64,000 nucleotides of DNA from Nitrospira sp. (GTDB taxonomy: Bacteria; Nitrospirota; Nitrospiria; Nitrospirales; Nitrospiraceae), in NCBI GenBank assembly GCA_029194675.1, contig JARFXP010000001.1, forward strand, positions 62,001 to 126,000, given 5' to 3'. The position numbers and the translations under genes were made by a program. The notes beneath the pieces are model-generated. The model had not been told where the DNA came from, did no database searches, and saw only the letters and a program-made list of their open reading frames with translations. Numbering within the stretch: position 1 is the first letter of the stretch; each line of letters opens with the position of its first letter. Below are positions 1 to 8,995 of this stretch, one piece after another.

Positions 1-868
1 CGAGCTGGGATTCGGGAACAAACCCGATCAGACGTACGACATCGCTGAGTCCTTTCCGTTGTATGTCTGCTTGGAGTTGTTCACGCAAAAGGCCTTCCCC
101 ACCGATTACCAGCATCAGCTCGTGCTGTGTCCTGTTCAGCATCTCGATCGCACGCAACAGATTGTCGAGCCCCATCCTTGGCACAAGGTTTCGAACTGTG
201 AAGAGAACCGTACGATTGCCCGGCAGATTGAGTGCTGCCTTCGCAAGTCGCCGATCCTCTAACGGGACGAAGGCATGCGGATCAACCGCCCCCGGGATGA
301 GTGCCAAACGATCGACCGAAATAGCGTGCGTTCCTACGACTCGCTGGCGCATAAATTGACTGAGAACGGCCACATGGTGACATCGGGATATCACCGCGCG
401 TTCTACTGAGCGCCTTGCCCGAAGATTGGCCTGTCGACGCAAGCTTGCCAGAGTCGAAGAAGTCTGACCTTGCCTCGTTTCATATTCCTCATGAGCAAGA
501 GAGTGACACATATAAATCCATCGGGACGCCGCATGACGACGAACCAGAATTGGGCCCAGGCCTGCCAGCGCCTGGTGAATGATGACGACATCCAGCGGTT
601 CGGTCGCACATAAGCGATCGAACTGTTCAACCGATCGACGCACTGAAGACCAGAGAAACGCCGCTTCGTGCTTGCGACTGACTGAATAGCGCCACTCGCG
701 AATGCCGCTCATCTCCAGCACCCCCTCCGATGCATGCTCGGAAGCCCGCGTCAGCAGCTCCACGTGATGTCCCAACATCGCCAATCCAAGGGCTTGGTTG
801 CGAAGAACCCGTTCCGCTCCGCCGATGACTCGCTCAGCGGAAACTTCAGCCAACAACAGAATATTCAT
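1..868 (-). CDS. GT4-family glycosyltransferase, 3' part outside window
   Basis: The frame opens at an ATG at 868 that overlaps the asnB stop (ATGA) and stays open to base 1, about 289 codons, so the C-terminus lies outside. The N-terminus has the GT-B Rossmann start (MNILLLAEVS) and the glycine-rich GGAERVLRNQA acceptor-side segment of GT4 enzymes. The linker and start of the second domain (TVLFTVRNLVPRMGLDNLL, then LVIGGEGLLREQL) are also visible. The donor-binding E-x7-E region would lie beyond the edge. By context it adds a sugar to the polysaccharide repeat or lipid-linked glycan made by this locus. Donor and acceptor cannot be read from sequence. It is likely translationally coupled to asnB. 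Confidence 0.85.
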   Translation of the reverse strand, partial: MNILLLAEVSAERVIGGAERVLRNQALGLAMLGHHVELLTRASEHASEGVLEMSGIREWRYSVSRKHEAAFLWSSVRRSVEQFDRLCATEPLDVVIIHQALAGLGPILVRRHAASRWIYMCHSLAHEEYETRQGQTSSTLASLRRQANLRARRSVERAVISRCHHVAVLSQFMRQRVVGTHAISVDRLALIPGAVDPHAFVPLEDRRLAKAALNLPGNRTVLFTVRNLVPRMGLDNLLRAIEMLNRTQHELMLVIGGEGLLREQLQADIQRKGLSDVVRLIGFVPESQL

Positions 869-2796
869 AAGTTGGCCTTCGTTGCCATTCGTTCAGAATC
901 GTCGGCGCATAAACCTCGATGCCAAAGCTCCAGCACCATCAGCGCATACAATTGATCTGAAAAGTTTCGGCGGCCGCTCTCATGTTGCCCCAGCAACCAC
1001 CGCACATAAGCCGGTTTGACATACCCCCGGTCCTTGATCACATCGTCCGTTAACAGATCGTGTGCCATCTCGCGAAGGTCTTCTCGAAGCCATCGAGCCA
1101 TGGGTACCATGAATCCTTGTTTGGGTGCATGAAGAATTCGATCCGGCAGAAGACCCCGCAACATTCGACGCATAAACCCTTTCAATTCCCAACCAGTGAG
1201 ACGTACTGGGGAGGGAATTCGCAGTGCTGTGGCCAAGAGCTGATGATCGCAAAACGGGACACGCAACTCGAGCGAGTGCACCATGCTCATACGGTCGGCC
1301 ATGTGCAGGAGATCGTCAGGCAGATAACTCTGTAGGTCGACGCCCATGGCACAGTCCGTCGGGTCGGACGATGGCCACTGGTTGAACAGATCCTCACCCG
1401 GTCCAAGCAGCCTCTCGTTGACAAACATCGCTGCCAACCGCTCTCCCCAGAGGATACCGTCCCATTCGGCTGGAATGAACGTGGTCCAGCGGCGGTATTG
1501 CTCGGGAAGCGACAAATGTCCATCGCCCAGAAATCGTTTCATGCGGGCGGCTTGATCACGAGCGTTTCCATGTTCGCCGATACGCCTGCTCCATTGAGCC
1601 ATGTGCTCCCGCAGCACCCGAGGAATTCGTTGATACTGCGCTGCGGTGCGGAGGCCCAAATAGCGAGGATATCCACCGAAAAGCTCATCTCCGCCGATGC
1701 CCGAAAGAGCAACCGTGACAGTCTGTCGCGCAACCTCCGAAACGAGATACGTGGGGATAGCCGACGAATCGGCAAATGGCTCCCCCATGCCCTCCACCAC
1801 TTTCTCGATCAGCGCGACCGCATCCGGTCTCAGAATCGTCTCCGAATGAACGGTCTTGAAGTGATCAGCCAACAATCGCGCCGATTCCAGCTCGCTGAAT
1901 GATTGGTCGAAGGGATGCTCATACCCGATCGAGAACGTCTTGACCGGCCCACTCTGTGCTCTTGCCATCATGGCTAACAATGACGCCGAATCGATACCGC
2001 CCGAGAGAAATAACCCTAACGGGACATCACTGACCAGATGGGCTTGCACGGTCTCTTCAAAAGTATGCAACACCTCTCGGTTTGCCTCTTTAGCGGTCCA
2101 TTGGTCGTGAATGTGGAGCGTTTCCTCAGGACGGTAGTACCGCAACAACTCCGTTCGTCCGTCCGATATGCTCATCGCTTCGCCGGGACGCAATTGATGT
2201 ACTCCTGCGATCATCGTGTCCGGCCCTGGTACATACAAATACGTTAGATACTCGGCGACCCCTTCCGGCCGGAGCCGCCAATCCGGCAAGGCTTCGAGCA
2301 AAGACGGAATCTCCGAGGAAAATATGACGGAAGGCTCCCTACCGGCTTGGCATTGACGGATCGCATAGTACAGCGGTTTGATACCAAGGCGATCACGGAC
2401 CAACCACGCAGAACGGCGTTCCTGATCCCACAGCGCTATTGCAAACATTCCTCGCAATCGGCGAAAAGCCTCAAATCCTTCGTCCTCGTACAGGTGGACC
2501 AAGACTTCGGTATCACAGCGAGTCGCGAGGCGGTGCCCTCTGCTCATGAGCTCTTGCCGCAATTCTCGATAGTTATAGATCTCTCCGTTCATGACGACCC
2601 AAACCGTCCCCCTCTCATTGCGGACTGGTTGCTGTCCCCCGACTGGATCAATCACCCGAAGCCTCCGAGCGCCAAGCGCGACTCCAGGCTGACGATACAT
2701 CCCCTCTTCGTCCGGACCACGATGGATTAGACGCCGCAGCATGGGTTGGAGTGCCGAACCGTCATCCTCTCCTATGACTCCACAAATGCCGCACAT
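865..2796 (-). CDS. asnB: Asparagine synthase (glutamine-hydrolysing), AsnB type
   Basis: Glutamine-dependent amidotransferase of 643 residues. The start at 2796 is chosen because it yields MCGICGVIG, placing the catalytic Cys at position 2, and because AAGGGAG lies just upstream; a longer frame to 3006 would bury the Cys. The class II glutaminase domain fills about the first 220 residues (HRGPDEEG, VMNGEIYNY). The synthetase domain carries the PP-loop SGGIDS near residues 265-270. Such genes recur in exopolysaccharide loci, where they may make asparagine or amidate another carboxylate, for example a sugar acid. The neighbours are a small membrane protein upstream and a GT4 downstream with ATGA overlap. 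The family is certain; the substrate is inferred. Confidence 0.93.
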   Translation of the reverse strand: MCGICGVIGEDDGSALQPMLRRLIHRGPDEEGMYRQPGVALGARRLRVIDPVGGQQPVRNERGTVWVVMNGEIYNYRELRQELMSRGHRLATRCDTEVLVHLYEDEGFEAFRRLRGMFAIALWDQERRSAWLVRDRLGIKPLYYAIRQCQAGREPSVIFSSEIPSLLEALPDWRLRPEGVAEYLTYLYVPGPDTMIAGVHQLRPGEAMSISDGRTELLRYYRPEETLHIHDQWTAKEANREVLHTFEETVQAHLVSDVPLGLFLSGGIDSASLLAMMARAQSGPVKTFSIGYEHPFDQSFSELESARLLADHFKTVHSETILRPDAVALIEKVVEGMGEPFADSSAIPTYLVSEVARQTVTVALSGIGGDELFGGYPRYLGLRTAAQYQRIPRVLREHMAQWSRRIGEHGNARDQAARMKRFLGDGHLSLPEQYRRWTTFIPAEWDGILWGERLAAMFVNERLLGPGEDLFNQWPSSDPTDCAMGVDLQSYLPDDLLHMADRMSMVHSLELRVPFCDHQLLATALRIPSPVRLTGWELKGFMRRMLRGLLPDRILHAPKQGFMVPMARWLREDLREMAHDLLTDDVIKDRGYVKPAYVRWLLGQHESGRRNFSDQLYALMVLELWHRGLCADDSERMATKANL

Positions 2797-2800
2797 TTCA

Positions 2801-3052
2801 CTACTTCTCCCTTTCAAGCACGAGACGGTCACGGCGTTCCAATTCTTCTCGCTCCCGTTCATGACGGGGCGAAACCGACTGAGGTGGAACGTCCACCGGC
2901 TCGTACCGCGTATGCTTGACGCTTCCGAGCGACTCGAGTAGTGCCCGCACACCAAGCGCCGCCACCGCTCCCAAGAGACAAAGAAAGAGAATCGTCCCCC
3001 ATGCACGCAGGGTGCGTTTCCACGACCGACGGTATGTGGGATCTTGACTCAT
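2801..3052 (-). CDS. Small single-pass membrane protein, unknown function
   Basis: An 83-residue protein between the methyltransferase and asnB. Its ATG at 3052 shares bases with the upstream stop (TGATG); an in-frame GTG one codon earlier is also possible. Residues about 18-40 form one hydrophobic segment (TILFLCLLGAVAALGVRALL) preceded by a basic stretch, predicting a cytoplasmic N-terminus. The tail is rich in Arg and Glu and probably helical. I recognise no family. Its exact fit between two coupled genes, using only 4 spare bases before asnB, argues it is real. It might anchor or organise the biosynthetic enzymes, which is a guess. Confidence 0.6.
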   Translation of the reverse strand: MSQDPTYRRSWKRTLRAWGTILFLCLLGAVAALGVRALLESLGSVKHTRYEPVDVPPQSVSPRHEREREELERRDRLVLEREK

Positions 3053-3939
3053 CACCCTTTTCCTGGTTGTTGAGCGACAATTTCAAACGACGGAGCGCAT
3101 ATGATGCGTCCGCCTGTTGCGTGGTACAGGGTCTGGGTAAATGGCCACAGCAGCGCGCGGCTTACCGTCCATTTCAATCGACTGAACCAGGGATGCACGG
3201 GCGAAAGCGGTCCTCGACTCGGTCTGGAATTGCGCAGACTAATGACCTTGAGACCGACACTTGCCATGAGCGTCTTCAAGGCCCTGGTCGTATACAGATA
3301 CCAGTGAAACGCTTGGTCATATTGCGAACCGATCCAGCGGGCCGGTTCCCGCATCGGCAAATGAAAGTCTCCGTTTGTGGCCCGTACAATTACCAACCCT
3401 CTGGGCACGAGGAGATCGGCCGCCTGCCGAAGCATGGTCAAGGGATCGGCCACGGTTTCCAGCACGTTGATCAAGGCCACAACATCAAAATGCCGAACCT
3501 CTTCACCACTCTCAAGCGTGTGCGGCGGCAATATCGTCAATCCCTTTCGAGCGGCACGAGTCACAGCCTGTTCCGATAACTCGATTCCCGTACAGTCCCA
3601 TCCGGCTCGTCGACAGAGCAGTAAGAACTCTCCATCTCCACATCCAACATCAAGCAACGCCCCCGGCGACGACCGATACAGGGACAAGTGCTTCAACACA
3701 CTCTGGTACACCGGCTGCCGATCATCACACGCCTCAACCGCCCCGTAGTCGCGGTCGTAGGCTTCACGAAAATAGTCTTCGACCGATTCGCGACTCGGAC
3801 GAGGATAGAGAAAAACAAGGTCGCACGCAGGACAGCGAACATATCGTCGCGTTGGAGTGTGAAACACCTCAACCGGTCGCTCTACAGCTCCGCATGCACA
3901 CCGAATAACAGCTTCTTGTTGATCGATTGCCGTAATCAT
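3052..3939 (-). CDS. Class I SAM-dependent methyltransferase with N-terminal zinc-ribbon-like segment
   Basis: A 295-residue protein. The start at 3939 follows AAGGAAG and overlaps the preceding GT4 stop (ATGA); a longer frame to 4089 runs inside the GT4 gene and is unlikely. Residues about 13-45 hold two Cys pairs (RCACG and RCPACDL) like the zinc-ribbon cap seen in many polysaccharide-cluster methyltransferases. Next comes the SAM-binding motif I LLDVGCGDGEFL, with FDVVALINVLE downstream as motif II/III. The C-terminal third is less conserved. A role in methylating a sugar or glycan end is inferred from context; the substrate is unknown. Confidence 0.85.
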   Translation of the reverse strand: MITAIDQQEAVIRCACGAVERPVEVFHTPTRRYVRCPACDLVFLYPRPSRESVEDYFREAYDRDYGAVEACDDRQPVYQSVLKHLSLYRSSPGALLDVGCGDGEFLLLCRRAGWDCTGIELSEQAVTRAARKGLTILPPHTLESGEEVRHFDVVALINVLETVADPLTMLRQAADLLVPRGLVIVRATNGDFHLPMREPARWIGSQYDQAFHWYLYTTRALKTLMASVGLKVISLRNSRPSRGPLSPVHPWFSRLKWTVSRALLWPFTQTLYHATGGRIICAPSFEIVAQQPGKG

Positions 3940-5111
3940 GCCGCTTCCTTCTGTACCTCTCGCTGAGCGAAGTCTGCTGAGCGGCACAGCGCTGGCATCG
4001 CTTCTTCGATTGCCTTGATCGTGTTTTGAACCATCTTCTCTGACGTAAAACGCGCTGCAACCTCTTTTTGTCCCTCCTTTCCTAGACATGCAGCCAAACA
4101 GGGATCATGAAGCAGGGTCCGAATCGCTACTTGCAATGCCTGGGAATTCCGCGGCGGCACCAGCAAACCGTGAATGCCGTCGCGGATGAGCTCCGGGACA
4201 CCGTTGACATTGGTTGCGACGACAGGGCGAGACATGGCCAGGGCCTCGAGCAGCACGAAAGGAAATCCTTCAGAGAGAGAAGGCACCACGACCACATCTG
4301 CCGCCGCATACCAATCGACCACGTCATTCCGCGCTCCTGCAAAACGACAGGATTGTTCAACGCCCTTCTCTCTTGCCATGGCCCGAAGCGATTCTCGGCA
4401 TTCACCTTCGCCAGCAAACAAGCAGACGAGTGACGGCCATTCTGCTAGAAGCGCAGGTAACGCCTCGATTAAATACCGATGGCCCTTTTGTTCCGTGAGT
4501 CTGGCAACGGTGAGGAGCACTGGTCCGCTGCCTGCACACCATTCCCTCCTGATCCTGGTGCGATCTCCCCTGCAGAAGAGGAGCGCAGGGTCAACTCCAT
4601 TCCACACCGTAGTCGTCTTCGGTGCCGCGCTGGGACAGTCGGCAATGACGTCTTGTCTAAGCGCCTCCGACACACAAATCACTCGATCTGTCAGCGGCAG
4701 CACCACGCGCAGGGTGACGCTGTAGACGTATCGTTGGATGGAATTGACCTCATAATCCCTGATGGAGTTGTGCACGGTCGACACCACGCAAGGGACTCCG
4801 GCCAACCAGGCTGCAAGACGGCCGTAGACGTTCGCACGAGCTCCATGGGTCTGTAGAATTGAGACCTCCTCCCTCCTGAGGACCTGTGCTAGTCGTGCGA
4901 GCGCAAGCGGGTTGAAGAGCGGCGCCAGATGCACCACGTCGGTTGGAATCCCTATTGCTTTCATTTTCTCCACGAACAGGCCCGGCTCCGGACAAATTAA
5001 GAATGGGGAAAATCGGTTGCGGTCCAACCGATCGAACAGCAATTCCAAGTACCGTTCTCCTCCCCCGTTTCCGGCTGAGCCGGCAAGCTCTGCGAGAACG
5101 ACCGGCTTCAC
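3936..5111 (-). CDS. GT4-family glycosyltransferase
   Basis: A 391-residue GT-B enzyme starting with GTG at 5111, which overlaps the stop of the upstream methyltransferase (GTGA). The N-terminal domain shows the GNGGGERYLELL loop. The C-terminal domain shows LTVARLTEQKGHRYLIEAL, LFAGEGECRESLRAMA and the GT4 signature VVVPSLSEGFPFVLLEALA with its two glutamates. It should be a retaining transferase using a nucleotide sugar on the inner membrane face during repeat-unit assembly. Donor and linkage cannot be assigned. The C-terminal end is Lys- and Glu-rich without further domains. Confidence 0.92.
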   Translation of the reverse strand: MKPVVLAELAGSAGNGGGERYLELLFDRLDRNRFSPFLICPEPGLFVEKMKAIGIPTDVVHLAPLFNPLALARLAQVLRREEVSILQTHGARANVYGRLAAWLAGVPCVVSTVHNSIRDYEVNSIQRYVYSVTLRVVLPLTDRVICVSEALRQDVIADCPSAAPKTTTVWNGVDPALLFCRGDRTRIRREWCAGSGPVLLTVARLTEQKGHRYLIEALPALLAEWPSLVCLFAGEGECRESLRAMAREKGVEQSCRFAGARNDVVDWYAAADVVVVPSLSEGFPFVLLEALAMSRPVVATNVNGVPELIRDGIHGLLVPPRNSQALQVAIRTLLHDPCLAACLGKEGQKEVAARFTSEKMVQNTIKAIEEAMPALCRSADFAQREVQKEAA

Positions 5112-5950
5112 GGCTTCCTCCCCACAATCAACAGGCTACCGCGCAAATGGGACACGACGTAGAACGGCCATTTAGCCCAATCGATGCCGTGCTGCCGCAA
5201 GGACCGATGGCAATCTTGTGTATCCTCACCGAGAAAAAACCGTGTTTCCGCTATGTCGAAACCGGTTTGGCGCAGCATGTCGATCAATTCATGCATGGCG
5301 TACTCGCGGGCGTGCGGGCGCCATTCATCATCGGGGTTGTGATAGCCCGGCGGCGCAAGCCGATCGTTCGACGTCCGACCGATCAAAAGCTTGAAGACGT
5401 TCCCGATCCGGGTCACGTTCGGAGTCGTCAGAACGACATGACAACCCGATCCCAATATGCGATAGGCTTCCGATAGCAAATGGAACGGTGACGTCAAATG
5501 TTCGATGATTTCCAGCGCAAATACCAACTGGACGGAGTTATCCGGAAGAGGCACTTTCTCGCAATATCCTTTGCTCTGAAACTGCCCTCCTGTCGGATCG
5601 AGATTGACGGCATGAATGTCCGCCTGCACATCTCGATGCATGAAGTGAATGAACTCGTCTGAAACCATCAGACCAGCGCCGAACAACCGAGCCAGGTTTG
5701 TGTAGTCCAGTCTGCGCAAGAGCCGCAAGAGGCTTCCAGGAAACGGGCCTAAATCGACGATCGTTTGTTTCTCAGACGGCAATCTACGCAAGCCGCTTTT
5801 CAAGGCCACATGCAATCGGTCACGGCATTTCATCGCATGGTGCATGGGAATGGTAAAGCGTGTGTCACCTTGCCCGAACGCCTCGTAGGGAGACGGCTGG
5901 TATGTTCTCAATAGGTCGAGAAAGCGATGTCTGGTCAGTTCATACGCCAT
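5108..5950 (-). CDS. Class I SAM-dependent methyltransferase
   Basis: A 280-residue protein. The ATG at 5950 overlaps the upstream membrane transferase stop (TGATG); the longer frame to 6334 lies inside that gene. Motif I is degenerate (TIVDLGPFPGSLLRLL near residue 70) but keeps DLG-x-F-x-G. Further on are VQLVFALEIIEHLTSPF and GCHVVLTTPNVTRIGN, typical of the Methyltransf_11/23 group in glycan loci. It probably methylates a sugar or the chain terminus. It is one of three methyltransferases in the operon, all different, which suggests several methylated positions or a chain-capping step. Confidence 0.83.
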   Translation of the reverse strand: MAYELTRHRFLDLLRTYQPSPYEAFGQGDTRFTIPMHHAMKCRDRLHVALKSGLRRLPSEKQTIVDLGPFPGSLLRLLRRLDYTNLARLFGAGLMVSDEFIHFMHRDVQADIHAVNLDPTGGQFQSKGYCEKVPLPDNSVQLVFALEIIEHLTSPFHLLSEAYRILGSGCHVVLTTPNVTRIGNVFKLLIGRTSNDRLAPPGYHNPDDEWRPHAREYAMHELIDMLRQTGFDIAETRFFLGEDTQDCHRSLRQHGIDWAKWPFYVVSHLRGSLLIVGRKP

Positions 5951-7278
5951 CACACGGCCCTGGCCTGTGGAGAAGTGTGTCTCTGCGCGAAGGACGATCG
6001 AAGGGTTTGCCAGTGCGGCACTAGGGCCACCGAAAGCATCATGAGGCACGGTAAGACAGGCAAAGCATACCGACCGGCTTCCACCGTGAATGGAACGTAG
6101 CTCGCTGTAAGTCCGACAGGAAAGAGATAGAGCGGCAGAAGTTCTCGCCAGCGTTTTCGATGAACCCAGGTGCTGCATATGGCGACAACAAGAAAGCCCG
6201 GCACCACGAGAAGTCGTTTGAGCAGACTGTATGCTGCCACCGTCCATCCTCGCTCTTCCGCATCCTTCTGCAATCCACGCGTCAGCCCCTCTCCATTGAC
6301 TAAATAGAACGAATTGCCGATCCAGAAATCCCACACCCTCGTGAAGGTCAAACCGACATAGCCGATAGGATCGGCTGCGATCCGACTCAGGCCTTTTTCA
6401 CGTAACAGCTGATCTGTTTGCACGTCGTACATCGCGTGCGCATAGGGAAGCGGGGTGATGCCGGCACTTTCCCAGATGGCCTGCTCTCGCTCCGGCGGCA
6501 TCGGCCAACTTCCACGAGATATCGGATCGCTCCCCATCCACAATCCTGCCCCGATCCCTGCTGAAACAGGAACGATGTCATGAAATACGACGTAATTTCG
6601 TAGCGACCAAGGGATGATGAGCGTGGCACAGGTTGCGCCGTATACAATCACATAGCCGATCTTGCGTGAAAGGCGATCCCTGTCGATCCACAGAAGTCCC
6701 GTGAGAAGCAGCGCCAGAGCCAGCACCACCGGCTTACATAAGATGGTTACACCAGCTGCAAGACCCACGAACGCACATCGACGGCTGGATGGACTTTGAC
6801 GACAGACGACAGTTGCCCAGAGCCAGACGCTCATGAGGAGCGTGAGAAGCGCTTCGCTCCTGATCCTCGGATCATATGTCCAATAGGCGGGATAGAGGAA
6901 CACGAGAGCGGCGGTCCAAGCTCCAATCCATGACCCCCACAATGCGGTCGCGACTCGATACATGCACCATGCAGTACCGAGATCGAAGAGCACGTGCAGC
7001 ATCGGAACCCATTCCGGCCGATGACCCACGAAGGTATAGAAGCCGGCGAGTACCAGAGGATAGAGAGGACCGACATGCGCTGCCGGATTGACTCCGTCGG
7101 CTGTGAACTGATGCAGGGTCGCGAGATTCCACGCCAACCTATCGAATAGCTGATCGACGGCAAACGCATGGCCAGGGGCATGCAGAATGACCCAGGTTCG
7201 GGCGAATAGACCGACAACCATTGCAGAGAGAAGGAGCATCTGGGGTTTCCCTATGATTGGGGAATCAGACCAATTCAT
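5950..7278 (-). CDS. Multispanning membrane glycosyltransferase, GT39/ArnT-like
   Basis: A 442-residue integral membrane protein. The ATG at 7278 overlaps the preceding methyltransferase stop (ATGA) and is preferred over a TTG three codons earlier. After the first membrane helix (MLLLSAMVVGLFARTWVI) a short loop contains acidic residues (AVDQLFDRLAWNLA). Then come HVGPLYPLVLAGFY and many further hydrophobic helices, matching the polyprenyl-phosphate-sugar-dependent transferases of the GT-C fold. Such enzymes add sugars on the periplasmic side from lipid-phosphate donors. It could modify the growing or finished glycan. The specific family (PMT, ArnT or Glf-like) is not certain. Confidence 0.78.
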   Translation of the reverse strand: MNWSDSPIIGKPQMLLLSAMVVGLFARTWVILHAPGHAFAVDQLFDRLAWNLATLHQFTADGVNPAAHVGPLYPLVLAGFYTFVGHRPEWVPMLHVLFDLGTAWCMYRVATALWGSWIGAWTAALVFLYPAYWTYDPRIRSEALLTLLMSVWLWATVVCRQSPSSRRCAFVGLAAGVTILCKPVVLALALLLTGLLWIDRDRLSRKIGYVIVYGATCATLIIPWSLRNYVVFHDIVPVSAGIGAGLWMGSDPISRGSWPMPPEREQAIWESAGITPLPYAHAMYDVQTDQLLREKGLSRIAADPIGYVGLTFTRVWDFWIGNSFYLVNGEGLTRGLQKDAEERGWTVAAYSLLKRLLVVPGFLVVAICSTWVHRKRWRELLPLYLFPVGLTASYVPFTVEAGRYALPVLPCLMMLSVALVPHWQTLRSSFAQRHTSPQARAV

Positions 7279-8048
7279 TTGATGCAAACCCCGATCAAAT
7301 TGGTGTCGTCCGTGACCCCTTCGCGATACTCGATATCGTCGGGAACAAGTTCATGTAAGGCAGGTCCTCCTTGTGCTTGGCTCATCACACTTCCAAGCCA
7401 ATGACGAATGGGCCGTGGAACGCAATTGCGGAGGCCGACCGGATCCAAATTGCGCAGGCGGTCCATGGAGCGTTCAACCGCCTTGAGACGATGCCCTTGG
7501 CGGCGACCGAACCAGCGGATAGTCGAAAAATGCGGTTGCAGCAAAGCCTTGAATTCGTCCGGCATATATTCACGAACGTGGTACGGATCGTCGGGAATCG
7601 CTCCCCGACCCTTTCCGTGCGGGGTGAATATGATGAGCGCGCCGTTTGGTTTCAGCACCCGAGTCAGTTCAGACACAAAACGACGATCATCCTGGACATG
7701 CTCGATGGTGTCTTGTGAGACGATGCAGTCGAACGACGCATCTCGAAATGCCAGGACACAAGCGTCCATCGCAAGAAACACGACGTTCGATCGAGGATAG
7801 TCCACCCGGCATTTGGCGACAACGTCAGGAGCGCAATCGATCCCCACGATTCGACCGGCACAGGTACCCAAGTAGTCGCTGCCATAGCCGGTACCACATG
7901 AAAGGTCCAAGACGCACCGCTCCTCAAGCGGTCCAAGTTGGCGAGCCGCCCACACATATCCTGATAGATTCACGACATACTGCGTATCTGTAGGATAAGC
8001 GGCCCTTCGCTCCACGGTTGCCCCTACTCTCTGTTTGGCCCGGTCCAC
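7275..8048 (-). CDS. Class I SAM-dependent methyltransferase (Methyltransf_11 type)
   Basis: A 257-residue protein starting with GTG at 8048, inside the last 25 bases of the upstream GT2 gene. The motifs are clear: VLDLSCGTGYGSDYL (motif I), GRIVGIDCAPDVV (motif II), FDCIVSQDTIEHVQDD and LKPNGALIIFTPH. The fold is therefore a complete SAM-binding Rossmann domain of the UbiE/glycan methyltransferase type. It overlaps the GT39-like gene downstream by 4 bases. Glycan modification is inferred from the neighbourhood only. Confidence 0.88.
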   Translation of the reverse strand: MDRAKQRVGATVERRAAYPTDTQYVVNLSGYVWAARQLGPLEERCVLDLSCGTGYGSDYLGTCAGRIVGIDCAPDVVAKCRVDYPRSNVVFLAMDACVLAFRDASFDCIVSQDTIEHVQDDRRFVSELTRVLKPNGALIIFTPHGKGRGAIPDDPYHVREYMPDEFKALLQPHFSTIRWFGRRQGHRLKAVERSMDRLRNLDPVGLRNCVPRPIRHWLGSVMSQAQGGPALHELVPDDIEYREGVTDDTNLIGVCIK

Positions 8049-8995
8049 ACGAGCCTTGATGGAACCGGCTGCCCCCAGTGCCAGAGTCGTCGTACAACCG
8101 AGGCATACATGTCGAGCGAACAGTCATTCACGGTCGACGAGCGGCGACGGACCGCACCGATCAGCCGCACGACCGCGCCGAGCGCGATCCACGCTTTCAT
8201 GATCCAACGCTTGAATAACGGAAAGTGCTTTTCCACGTAGCGGATACGGCTGAACTCCCATACGAGGTTCAGTCGAGTACGATCTCGCTCTCCGCTCCGG
8301 CCGATCAAATGTACGATGTCTGCGTCGGCCAGGTGCCGAATGCGATAGCCCCGCTGATGAAGGGCTCGGCATAGATCGACATCTTCAAAATACATGAAGT
8401 AGCCTTCATCCAATCCGCCGCAGGCCCTCATCAGATCCGTCCGAACCATCAAGCAGGCTCCATTAATCCAGCCCACATCTTGCGATTTCGTGCAGTCGAT
8501 CGCTTGCCTTGCCGCCAACGCCTCCTGCCATGTCGGAGCGAATTTTTGAAGGAAGGATGTGTGGATGAGATGATCCTTGATCGAAGGGAACGGGAAACAG
8601 GACTGGTATAGCCGGCCGTTTTCCGTCCATTGTTTGCACCCTACGGCGCCGATCTCCGGATCTCCATCAAGACATTCCACCATCCGATCCAATGCCTGCC
8701 GTCGCACCAACGTATCGCTGTTCAACATGAGGAGATATCGTCCAGTACCAGCTTCCAACGCTTGATTGACGCCCTTTGCGAATCCCCGGTTCTCGTGATT
8801 CACGATGAGGTGTACCGTGGGATAGCTTGTGCGAATGGATTCCACCGTCGCGTCCTTGGAGTCGTTATCGACGACGATTACTTCGAATCGGGTCGTGAGA
8901 TTGGACTCGAACACCGATCTCAGGCACTCAAGCATGATGACTCTGGTGTTATAACTCACGATCGCGATGGATAGATCCACGGGGTCGTCGGACAT
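8024..8995 (-). CDS. GT2-family glycosyltransferase, rhamnosyltransferase-like
   Basis: A 323-residue GT-A enzyme. The ATG at 8995 overlaps the flippase stop (TAATG); a longer reading from 9025 would sit inside the flippase gene. The N-terminus shows LSIAIVSYNTRVIMLECL, then VIVVDNDSKDATVESI, then YLLMLNSDTLV, the nucleotide-sugar and DXD-like site. The middle has VGWINGACLMVRTD and DEGYFMYFEDVDLCRAL with the catalytic acidic ED pair. This layout is typical of the WcaE/RfbN-type inverting transferases that often move rhamnose, though the donor is not proven. It probably acts on a lipid-linked intermediate at the inner membrane. Confidence 0.92.
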   Translation of the reverse strand: MSDDPVDLSIAIVSYNTRVIMLECLRSVFESNLTTRFEVIVVDNDSKDATVESIRTSYPTVHLIVNHENRGFAKGVNQALEAGTGRYLLMLNSDTLVRRQALDRMVECLDGDPEIGAVGCKQWTENGRLYQSCFPFPSIKDHLIHTSFLQKFAPTWQEALAARQAIDCTKSQDVGWINGACLMVRTDLMRACGGLDEGYFMYFEDVDLCRALHQRGYRIRHLADADIVHLIGRSGERDRTRLNLVWEFSRIRYVEKHFPLFKRWIMKAWIALGAVVRLIGAVRRRSSTVNDCSLDMYASVVRRLWHWGQPVPSRLVWTGPNRE

